Shown here in pieces: positions 37,205 through 44,477 of a stretch of 64,000 bases of DNA. The position numbers were made by a program, and so were the translations under genes. The DNA is from Perkinsela sp. pyNocScin1 (Eukaryota > Euglenozoa > Kinetoplastea > Prokinetoplastida > Perkinselidae): contig CAXHTR010000003.1 of the NCBI GenBank assembly GCA_964019655.1, forward strand, positions 434,001 through 498,000, read 5' to 3'. The notes beneath the pieces are model-generated. The model made no database searches. It was not told the DNA's origin and saw only the letters and a list, made by a program, of their open reading frames with translations. Position 1 is the stretch's first letter; each line of letters begins with the position of its first letter.

Positions 37205-37594
37205 ATGCCAAATAGCATTATTGGAGTTATAGAAGAGGAGTATGCTGACATTGACCAGCGTACATCAAGTCGAGTCCCTGTATATGCGCAGCAAGAATTT
37301 GAAAAGACGGCACTCAAGGAAGGCTACCGCTCGTGTTATGAGGTGGAAAAAAATGTCGCACGGTGCCTACAAGACAAAACGTGGTCAATGTGGAAATGCC
37401 AAAAGTTGCGAGACGATTACCTCCGCTGCCTGGCAGATCACAACAGGACTCACCGCACAAGGCTATTGAGTGAAGCACGTTGGAAACACAGTCTCGGGAT
37501 TTACAGTGGTGAAATGGATGGTCGCAGAAAGTTAGTCGAACGTATATGGAAAGAATATTTCCCGGAGAAAGAAATTCCCTATGATTGGTTGTAA
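37205..37594 (+). CDS. Twin CX9C mitochondrial protein
   Basis: A 129-residue protein from the ATG at 37205; the open frame extends upstream only from a TTG. Two CX9C pairs, C44/C54 and C65/C75, form a CHCH helical hairpin (CYEVEKNVARC and CQKLRDDYLRC). Such proteins are imported into the intermembrane space by MIA40-type oxidative folding. They serve in cytochrome oxidase assembly, complex I or cristae organisation. The spacing and the W before the second pair resemble the CMC1/COX-assembly type, but a respiratory complex subunit is also possible. The C-terminal 50 residues are basic. Confidence 0.75.
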   Translation: MPNSIIGVIEEEYADIDQRTSSRVPVYAQQEFEKTALKEGYRSCYEVEKNVARCLQDKTWSMWKCQKLRDDYLRCLADHNRTHRTRLLSEARWKHSLGIYSGEMDGRRKLVERIWKEYFPEKEIPYDWL

Positions 37595-37674
37595 TTTTGT
37601 ATTGATATCTACAGAAAGGCTTATCGCGGTCATCAAAAATATGGCTGTAATATTCGCGAATAAATCTATCACAA

Positions 37675-39234
37675 ATGAAAAGATTTAAAAGCCACAGCTC
37701 TAGTACATCTGATCAATGTCCTGTGAACGATGGCTTTGATTTTGACATGTTGACATCAATCGTTACAGAAGAGAAAGAAAGCACGAATCGCGCACACTCT
37801 TTTCGCACAAGCACCAAAACGCTCGATAAAAATACAATGCAGCGCGATGTGAAAAAGCCTGCGCTTGAATTTATCCCGCAAGAGTGGGCAGAAAAGCTAT
37901 ATCCACGACTATCAGCAGCCGCTGAGCGTGAATGCCGCAAGGTTTACATTGGGGGGCTCGGGGCAGCCACAACAGATGGAGATGTCAAAAAATTTCTTGA
38001 CCATCAGTTACGCCATGAGTCAATGTGGACAGCAGATGGTATAGTGAACATTGAAATGCGAAACGATTCTGAGCGACGATACCGCTTTTGTTTCGTCGAG
38101 CTTGCTCATGAGGCAATAGCGAATGCCGTAATAGAGCTGCATGACCACGAATTCACAAACTGTGAAGGAAAGCTGACGTACATAAAGGTTGGCCGCACCA
38201 AGGACTACCCTGGGAACATTCCAAAGGAAAAAATACCGGAAGTGGCGTTCGTCGCGAATCTCCCGCGTGAAAGTATTAACAAGGATGAGCTCATGAGTAT
38301 GTTCTCTGACGCTGAGATTGGTACAGCAAGTCATATTTGGATCGTCCGCGAACACAGCACGCTCATACCAAACGGTAGCGTCTTCATCAAGTACGACTCC
38401 TCTGAGAGCGTCCAGAAGCTTATAAGCGCATTACAGAACGAACAGCACGAAGGCAACAAACTTGTAGTTCGTGAGGCTACTCAAGAAGACCGTTATAATA
38501 TGGTTAAAAACAAACAAATCTCTATATCGGATGGCCTTTTGACATTTCTTACCCTGTCCGACCCTCCAGCGAGCATTACCAGTGGATCGATGAATGAATT
38601 CTTTAAGTTAGTGGATAGCTCCCTAATAGTTAAAGCAGAGATGTCCAAGACGGCCCTTATCATCGCAAATGCAAAGTCTGTCGAAGATAACATTTTTTCG
38701 CAGATTCTTGGAAGCGTCGATGGCCGTGGCATTGAGCACGTCTTTCAGACGCACCTCAAGAGCAAGAAACTCGCGGCTCCGACGCGTGCTCTAGTGCTTC
38801 TAAACTTGGTCGATGAAAATGAACTTGAGGAAGACGAAGACTATCAAAATCTTAAAGAAGACATCGAGGAAGAGCTTATACAACATGGTCTGCTTGAAGA
38901 ACTTGTAATTACTAGATTTCCACCGCGTGCTCCGACAAAGCTCCCCGCGCTTGGTGAAAAGCACGGCGATCCGCAGTGGATAGAATATGAAAAGAAAATG
39001 ATAAAATTTCACAACGAACTAAACCATCCAGTGCTTGGGCATGTGGGCAGAGTTTTCGCAATCTACGCTTCTGTCCCTGATGCCATGAACGCGCAGAAAA
39101 ATGTCTCTGGAAGAACGTTTAACGGGCGCACTGTTATAACTACATTTTTAGACGAAAAGTACCTAAGGCACGACGCACCGCAACGAAGTGCGCTGGTACC
39201 AGTTTGTGCAAAGCGTAACTTGGCTATCCGATAA
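37675..39234 (+). CDS. U2AF large subunit (U2AF65)
   Basis: A splicing factor that binds the polypyrimidine tract at 3' splice sites (519 residues). It carries two RRMs at about 84-170 (KVYIGGLGAATTDGDVKKFL, RYRFCFVEL) and 180-265 (VAFVANLPRESINKDELMSM). A C-terminal UHM spans about 360-505: LVLLNLVDENELEEDEDYQN, then GHVGRVFAIYASVPDAMNA and FNGRTVITTFLDE. The UHM match to U2AF65 is very clear. The N terminus is short and lacks a long RS domain, as in trypanosome U2AF65. In this lineage the factor is expected to act mostly in trans-splicing. Confidence 0.93.
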   Translation: MKRFKSHSSSTSDQCPVNDGFDFDMLTSIVTEEKESTNRAHSFRTSTKTLDKNTMQRDVKKPALEFIPQEWAEKLYPRLSAAAERECRKVYIGGLGAATTDGDVKKFLDHQLRHESMWTADGIVNIEMRNDSERRYRFCFVELAHEAIANAVIELHDHEFTNCEGKLTYIKVGRTKDYPGNIPKEKIPEVAFVANLPRESINKDELMSMFSDAEIGTASHIWIVREHSTLIPNGSVFIKYDSSESVQKLISALQNEQHEGNKLVVREATQEDRYNMVKNKQISISDGLLTFLTLSDPPASITSGSMNEFFKLVDSSLIVKAEMSKTALIIANAKSVEDNIFSQILGSVDGRGIEHVFQTHLKSKKLAAPTRALVLLNLVDENELEEDEDYQNLKEDIEEELIQHGLLEELVITRFPPRAPTKLPALGEKHGDPQWIEYEKKMIKFHNELNHPVLGHVGRVFAIYASVPDAMNAQKNVSGRTFNGRTVITTFLDEKYLRHDAPQRSALVPVCAKRNLAIR

Positions 39235-39384
39235 TGTAAACCCAGGGAAAATGGAGCTTATGAACGTTTGATTGATCCCCTTCAATGGGGTCTCTTGTGC
39301 GATTTATGTCTGAACGTAAAAAGTATTTACTCTGTCTTCAGATTATTTTTAGCTCACTTTATTCGCTTGTATGGTTTCTTAAAG

Positions 39385-39675
39385 ATGCCAAATTTTGGTG
39401 CTCACTTGCAATACATTCTTTTCGCGAGTGTTATACCTCTTGGCACGGGTCTTTCTGTGTATGCGTCATGGAAGTGTCTTATGTGGGCATATGGTGGCCA
39501 AAAGCAATTTGTTACCACAGTCTTCAAAGAGCCACTTCAAAAAGAATGGTTCATGGTCAATCCAAAGAACGTATTCTTTCGAGAAGCACCGCTTTCAAAT
39601 ATCCCAGAGAAGTTGCCCGATAGCATTGGAAAGTATGACAACGCCGATAGCCATCCGCATGCGAAAAATTGGTGA
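39385..39675 (+). CDS. Small single-span membrane protein, possibly mitochondrial
   Basis: A 96-residue protein from the ATG at 39385 (MPNFGAHLQYILF). The longer frame starts at a TTG at 39268 and is not used. One transmembrane segment lies at about residues 10-30 (LFASVIPLGTGLSVYASW), followed by a 65-residue polar tail ending in a His-rich patch. The size and layout match accessory subunits of respiratory complexes or ATP synthase, but no family is recognised. It lies between U2AF65 and DPH4. Confidence 0.55.
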   Translation: MPNFGAHLQYILFASVIPLGTGLSVYASWKCLMWAYGGQKQFVTTVFKEPLQKEWFMVNPKNVFFREAPLSNIPEKLPDSIGKYDNADSHPHAKNW

Positions 39676-39745
39676 ATTAAATTTCTAAAAGCTATTTGAT
39701 TGGTAAATCTTTCCTTTTGATTTCTTACTTCTTACCGAATATGCA

Positions 39746-40162
39746 ATGTCAAATGATTTTTACAAAGATCTAGATATTGAACCGTCAGCAACACATGCTG
39801 AGATTTCGAGAGCATATAGACGGGCCTCTCTTAAGAGCCATCCAGATAGTACCAATGATTCTGCGTTTTCACAGCCCTTCTGTGACTTAGTTGCAGCTAA
39901 GGAAACCCTTCTCGACCCAGTAAGGCGGCTCAAGTACGATAGAAGGCGGTTGGTAAACATAATTCAAAGCTCGAACGAGACATACGATAGTATCACCATG
40001 GAAGCGTACGCTCGAGATCAGGGTTTTTGCCGCTGTGGTGGTCAGTACACCATTTTGATATCTTCACCACTTGCATGCAAAATTGAGCAACCTTCGGAGC
40101 AGGTACCGCAATATTTGCAATGTGACTCGTGCTCGCTCGTTGTAGAGGTACAAAATATGTAG
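39746..40162 (+). CDS. DPH4: DPH4-type J protein (diphthamide synthesis)
   Basis: A 138-residue J-domain protein with a CSL-type zinc finger, the architecture of DPH4/JJJ3/DNAJC24. The J domain starts FYKDLDIEPSATHAEISRAY and has HPD at residues 32-34. The finger uses C95, C97, C126 and C129 (CRCGG ... CDSCSLVVEV). DPH4 supports the first step of diphthamide formation on elongation factor 2 by delivering electrons or iron to DPH1/DPH2. A translation-factor-modifying gene also lies at the other end of the window (DHS paralogue, 57410-58438). Confidence 0.9.
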   Translation: MSNDFYKDLDIEPSATHAEISRAYRRASLKSHPDSTNDSAFSQPFCDLVAAKETLLDPVRRLKYDRRRLVNIIQSSNETYDSITMEAYARDQGFCRCGGQYTILISSPLACKIEQPSEQVPQYLQCDSCSLVVEVQNM

Positions 40163-40245
40163 AGTAAGCTTTTCATACTGTTTTGGACGCATATTGTCGT
40201 ATAGTTTCCCTTTTGAATTCTTGATGAATTCATGAAAAGCTAAAT

Positions 40246-41085
40246 ATGCATAAGCGACCTCTTAGACGTGAGTCGCTAAGCGTTGTCGATAGAGCACGAA
40301 AATCTTTTGGTGGAACCAAATTCCCATTCTATACAACAGAAATAACATCGCACTTCTTCACAGTGTTCATCAACACATCCCATAGACCCCTTGTCTATCG
40401 AAATGGCATCAACCGTGCACCTCAAATCTTTCAGTATCTCCGGGATGAAGTTCAGAGAGCGCCCAATGTTGATACTCCTACCACCAAAGCAATACCGATT
40501 AGAAATGAGCACTTTGTGTGGAGCCTAAACGAGTCAAAGTCCAAAAAGACTACGTCAGCGCTCGATGAAGCTGAAAAGATGTTATCTTTTTATGCAGATG
40601 GACTATCAGAGGGGGAGGTATTCGCTGACGCTCTCAAGGTGACATGCGGATTCAATAAAGCTTATTTTGAATCTGATGACATCCAATCTCACACAGAAAA
40701 TAATAACAAGTTTGATGTAGACAGTTTGCAGCAGAACAAAGCGAAAAAAGTCTACAGCAAAGATATTTTTTTTCAAAAAGGAATGGTCCACGTTGCGGAG
40801 ATTTTAGCTTACCCAGGCGATATAATTTTCTTACCTGCTAATTGGAGTGCGAGTATTGAACCGTTTTTCAAAGCAGAGAGCTCTATTATGGACCACTGCA
40901 AGCGAATGAAGGTACTGCATTGTAGATTGGAAGCATGTATGCAGCAAATCAACAGACGTGGCCATTTTATGGCATCTGAAAGCAGAACGTTTCGATCAAC
41001 AAGCGAAAAGGAGTTCATCAGAAAAGTGATTCATAAGCAATCACGATGGGATGAGATCAGTGAAGGGGCCCGAAAAGTGTATTAG
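40246..41085 (+). CDS. Unknown protein
   Basis: A 279-residue basic protein. The first 100 residues are Arg-rich with beta-like segments (HFFTVFINTSHRPLVYRNG). A later segment, AEILAYPGDIIFLPANWSAS, resembles the GD(x)3(P) turn of cupin/JmjC folds, but no HxD iron site is visible, so I do not assign one. The C-terminal third is helical and basic. There is no membrane segment. It lies 83 bases after DPH4 and 85 bases before the eIF4E-like gene, on the same strand. The frame is well separated from its neighbours and long enough to be real. Confidence 0.65.
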   Translation: MHKRPLRRESLSVVDRARKSFGGTKFPFYTTEITSHFFTVFINTSHRPLVYRNGINRAPQIFQYLRDEVQRAPNVDTPTTKAIPIRNEHFVWSLNESKSKKTTSALDEAEKMLSFYADGLSEGEVFADALKVTCGFNKAYFESDDIQSHTENNNKFDVDSLQQNKAKKVYSKDIFFQKGMVHVAEILAYPGDIIFLPANWSASIEPFFKAESSIMDHCKRMKVLHCRLEACMQQINRRGHFMASESRTFRSTSEKEFIRKVIHKQSRWDEISEGARKVY

Positions 41086-41170
41086 CCCTTTTCAAGCTTT
41101 GATGGACCTATAGAAAACATCGCTTCGGTGAGTATTGTTCGTGCGTATTTCTTCTTTTTGATATTCTCTG

Positions 41171-41827
41171 ATGTTTGATGATATACCAGAGAATGTTGAG
41201 GATTTCCTTGAGCCTCCAAAAGGCGCTGTGGCAAGGCATTCACGCTCTAAAGTATCGATGTCTGAAGAGGCAGAGCACAATCTCTGTGTAAAGTGGCAAT
41301 TTTGGCATCGTCTCAAGCCACTGAATCAGGAAGTGAATGGACTTGCTTTGGACACTATGCATCTGCAAAACAGCTTCCAATCCGTTGAATCTTTCTGGAC
41401 TGTGTACAATGCAGTACCGAAGCCTAGTGCGGTACAATGCGGTGGATGCTTGCAAGTATTTGCCGAAAACGAAGAACCTGCTGCTTTTAATCCTATTCAT
41501 CGAAAAGGTGGAAAGCTCACGTTCATCATTCTTAATGATACGATTCTCGATAATGTTTGGGAGCGACTAGTCTTAACTATCGTTGGCGGTGATCTTGAGA
41601 CTAAGTGTAATCTCCAAGGAATGGACGACGGACGAGTTTTCAGTGGCTTGGTTTTCGGGAAACGGAAATATGGCGGTCTCTTTGCAGTCTGGTTGCTCCA
41701 GAACGAAGCCCAGAGCGGCCTTGTTCAGTTCATCTGTCGTTCGCTGCGTAGATTGTGTAAAATACCGCGAAACATTCGATTTGAGTTTCGGTCGCAGACG
41801 CAAAGAAGTGACGCTATTGTTATTTAA
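41171..41827 (+). CDS. eIF4E-like protein with altered cap pocket
   Basis: A 218-residue member of the eIF4E family. The core order is recognisable: KWQFWHRLKP (strand 1), VESFWTVYNAVPKPS (with the W that contacts eIF4G), GGKLTFII, NVWERLVLTIVGG and FAVWLL. In canonical eIF4E the m7G cap is stacked between W56 and W102 (human numbering) and held by E103. Here no tryptophan is found at the W56 position, and the W102-E103 site reads AAFNP, so F106 and N107 replace them. W174 corresponds to W166. Trypanosomatids have six divergent eIF4E proteins. This one may bind the hypermethylated cap differently or not at all. Confidence 0.8.
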   Translation: MFDDIPENVEDFLEPPKGAVARHSRSKVSMSEEAEHNLCVKWQFWHRLKPLNQEVNGLALDTMHLQNSFQSVESFWTVYNAVPKPSAVQCGGCLQVFAENEEPAAFNPIHRKGGKLTFIILNDTILDNVWERLVLTIVGGDLETKCNLQGMDDGRVFSGLVFGKRKYGGLFAVWLLQNEAQSGLVQFICRSLRRLCKIPRNIRFEFRSQTQRSDAIVI

Positions 41828-41899
41828 TCTTCCGTGATTGAAAAGTGCCTAGATGGCTTCTGATCCGTATGTACAGCTTCTTTAAATGAACTCATACAA

Positions 41900-42487
41900 A
41901 TGCAATATTTAGGGGAGAATTCAATATCTCCTTCAACCTTCTGTAAAAGATATCATAGTCATTCTGAAATTTGCATCTTTGGCTACTCTGTAGGCGAGAT
42001 GTATGCCGTGATATCTGATGTTGAAAAGTATGACAAATTTTTGCCTTGGTGCAGAAAATCGCTTGTGCACAGCTCGAGCCATAGCGCCATGGAAGCAACT
42101 TTGCATGTTGGCTTTCTTCACTTTAGTGAAAGCTACACAAGCAAAGTTGATCTGATAGAAAACAAAAGAATACTGACATCTCTCTGCGGACAAAATACCA
42201 TGCTGCAGAGCCTGCAATGTTGCTGGGAATTCAACGAGTTGTCCAAACTTTCTGTCGGAAGCATTACGGGGCGAAAGAAAAAAAACTTTCACATTGATTC
42301 CCTAGCTCTACCCCGAGACCATTTTGCTCAAACAAAGTTTCATGTCGAGTTCCGCTTTGTTAACGCTGCACACTCAGCTTTCTGTACGGCTTTTAAGGAT
42401 AAAATCGTACTAAAAATAATCAAAAGCTTTGAGAGGCGGCTCTTTGAAGTACATGGTCGGCCAGCATTCGTTCGAATTCCACTGTAA
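41900..42487 (+). CDS. COQ10: Coenzyme Q-binding protein COQ10
   Basis: A START-domain protein of the mitochondrial inner membrane that binds ubiquinone and is needed for its function in respiration (195 residues). It begins with a presequence-like stretch (about 1-20), followed by the COQ10 hallmark GYSVGEMYAVISDVEKYDKF, then LPWCRKSLV and a late KFHVEFRFVN strand, with a C-terminal helix carrying KIIKSFERR. The size matches the family. It is consistent with a functional quinone-dependent respiratory chain in this organism. Confidence 0.9.
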   Translation: MQYLGENSISPSTFCKRYHSHSEICIFGYSVGEMYAVISDVEKYDKFLPWCRKSLVHSSSHSAMEATLHVGFLHFSESYTSKVDLIENKRILTSLCGQNTMLQSLQCCWEFNELSKLSVGSITGRKKKNFHIDSLALPRDHFAQTKFHVEFRFVNAAHSAFCTAFKDKIVLKIIKSFERRLFEVHGRPAFVRIPL

Positions 42488-42555
42488 GGTGTGTAACTCT
42501 CTCGAATCCGAATTATTTTTACGCTTCTTGTAACTCTATCGTATTTCAGCTATAA

Positions 42556-43200
42556 ATGAGCGTTGACATTGCGATTTCACTCCTTGCGAGCACTGACGGC
42601 CGTGACAAGCTCTACAAGACAATGGAAAACATAAGCAAGCTGCTTGCGTGTTTTGCACAGCAGCGCTGCTCTTCAAAGCTTGTGCGCTTCTCGCAGCGGA
42701 TTTCTGACGGTCGGAGTCTCATGCGCATCGGCAAGTGGGTCACTAATGCGCAAAAGCTCGCGGATAGTGCAGACAAAAACGTTGCTGAACAGACCCTCGA
42801 AGAAAACCTTGACAAGAGCCGTATATTCTGCGATCTTTGCTATATAATCCTCGACAACATCCTGTATTTTAATCGCTTTCTTCTTATGAGCCTCAAGCAA
42901 GAGGCGTCCTATGTCAAGAAAAGTAAAGTATTTCAGTTCTGGACATTCTTCTTCGCCTGCGCTCTCGACATAGTCAAGATTATCCGCAAGTATAAGGCCA
43001 ACGGCAACGTAATTGAGACAAAGGATGCATTAAACTTTGTGAAGAATTTTGCGGACTTTCTCGTCACCCTCTCGGCTGTCAAATATCTATCGATTATATA
43101 CAAGCCTTCCGCTGCATGGCTGTCCATGTGCAGCATCGTCTCTGGGTCGATTGCCACAGCGCAGCATGTCAAGCTCCTGCAGGCACTATCCAAGGATTAA
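42556..43200 (+). CDS. PEX11: Peroxin 11, glycosome membrane proliferation protein
   Basis: A 214-residue PEX11-family protein. The N terminus has the family signature LLASTDGRDKLYKTMENISK. Amphipathic helices follow (CSSKLVRFSQRISDGRSLMR, GKWVTNAQKL), then a membrane-associated segment FQFWTFFFACALDIVKIIRKY and a C-terminal hydrophobic region. PEX11 tubulates and proliferates peroxisomes, and in trypanosomes it is an abundant glycosomal membrane protein. Related GIM5 proteins share the fold, but the N-terminal match is to PEX11 itself. Confidence 0.88.
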   Translation: MSVDIAISLLASTDGRDKLYKTMENISKLLACFAQQRCSSKLVRFSQRISDGRSLMRIGKWVTNAQKLADSADKNVAEQTLEENLDKSRIFCDLCYIILDNILYFNRFLLMSLKQEASYVKKSKVFQFWTFFFACALDIVKIIRKYKANGNVIETKDALNFVKNFADFLVTLSAVKYLSIIYKPSAAWLSMCSIVSGSIATAQHVKLLQALSKD

Positions 43201-43514
43201 ATTTACGAGATGAAAAATATGAGCATACTGTTAACTAATATGATACTCGGTATTTGTTTATGAAAGAAATTTCAGGTAGAAAATATTTTCTTTTAATCTT
43301 GTAGGCTTTGATGCAGATCAATCAATCAAGATACTTCCTTCATGAGAAGGCAAAAGAATGAGACCGTTCTCATTATACACACCCTACCAGAGATAAAGAT
43401 AGAGTTTTTTGAATGGCCGTAATTTTCAGAAGTGGGCGATGACATGGTCAAACACAGAGTCCAAAAAGAAGTTTTTAGCATAATTTTATAATCGAGCGAT
43501 TCATTTAATATCAT
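43201..43514. other. Intergenic spacer before NAF1
   Basis: A 314-base AT-rich stretch. A pyrimidine tract ending in TTGTAG at about 43306 is followed by a 16-codon ATG frame (MQINQS...), too short to support. A 62-codon minus-strand frame (43326-43514) is unlike a protein. No clear snoRNA boxes could be paired. Confidence 0.45.
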
Positions 43515-44252
43515 ATGTCCGAAAAAAATGCCATAGATGCTACTCTAGATGCTGATGATGCTTTATCAATATCGAGCTTGTCGTCTGGTGAGCCGGTAGC
43601 TCGTCACTCGAAAGGTGACCACGTGCAAAATATAGACGCCTTTGATATCGATTCCGATGACAATGAACCAAGTATAGCTCTACATGACCACTTTGCTGAA
43701 GCTCACTATCTAACCGGTATGGGATTACCGCGGACCGGTGATTCTTCTGTCATGGCACAATCAACCATAACGTATAGCATGATGCGGGCATATAATGAGG
43801 TGGATATAGACGAAGTGTTCGAAGAGCCGAAAGAAATAGTCATATCCCCACATGTTGTTGGGACAGTCTATAAGTGGGTTAACGACATTCTGACTGTTAA
43901 AAGCGTCCAGGATGGATCGATCATAAACGTTGGCTCGTTCGTATCAACCAGCACAACGCTCATCGGACCAATCATATCTATCTTTGGCCCTGTGGATGGA
44001 TGCTTTTACGCCGTGAAAATTGCTGAATCGTTCCAGCCTTCAATGCTAGCCACTAACGAATCCATCTATTTGATTAAAGGTACTGGAAGTTCACTCGATC
44101 AAGAAATTTTTAGTGATAATTTCAGAACAGCAACGGATGCGTCTTATATCAACGATGAGGAACTCCCAGCGTTTGTTAAGCCCGATTTCTCAGACGACGA
44201 AGAGGAGCGACATTGGAGGCCGCATGGCTTTGTGAAGATGATGGATGAGTGA
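43515..44252 (+). CDS. NAF1: H/ACA RNP assembly factor NAF1
   Basis: A 245-residue protein with an acidic N terminus (about 1-95) and the Gar1/Naf1 beta-barrel at about 112-205 (VVGTVYKWVNDILTVKSV, LIGPIISIFGPVDGCFYAVK). After the barrel, the segment DASYINDEELP and the motif PDFSDDEEE match NAF1 closely and exclude GAR1, which has RGG tails instead. NAF1 escorts new H/ACA snoRNPs (pseudouridylation guides) and is exchanged for GAR1 during maturation. Only one RNP gene of this class is seen in the window. Confidence 0.85.
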   Translation: MSEKNAIDATLDADDALSISSLSSGEPVARHSKGDHVQNIDAFDIDSDDNEPSIALHDHFAEAHYLTGMGLPRTGDSSVMAQSTITYSMMRAYNEVDIDEVFEEPKEIVISPHVVGTVYKWVNDILTVKSVQDGSIINVGSFVSTSTTLIGPIISIFGPVDGCFYAVKIAESFQPSMLATNESIYLIKGTGSSLDQEIFSDNFRTATDASYINDEELPAFVKPDFSDDEEERHWRPHGFVKMMDE

Positions 44253-44477
44253 TCTTTCAACGATAGGGGCAATTTAAAATCAACTACAGGCAAGGAACAC
44301 GGCATACGTAGATTTGAGACGGAGAGATACAGGCATACTTGTTGCTAGGTTTATTGTTCATGAAAAGCTCTCTTAGACTTTATCACAGAGTGCTATACTT
44401 ACATAGGGAACGTGATAAGCCATCATTGTGCTTGATAAGTAGTGTGCTTCTTTTCTTTAATACTCTTGAACATACTC

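Noticed and set aside
40790..40870. JmjC/cupin domain in the unknown protein at 40246-41085
   Set aside because: Only a GDIIFLPANW-like turn is seen; the iron-binding HxD and the second histidine are absent.
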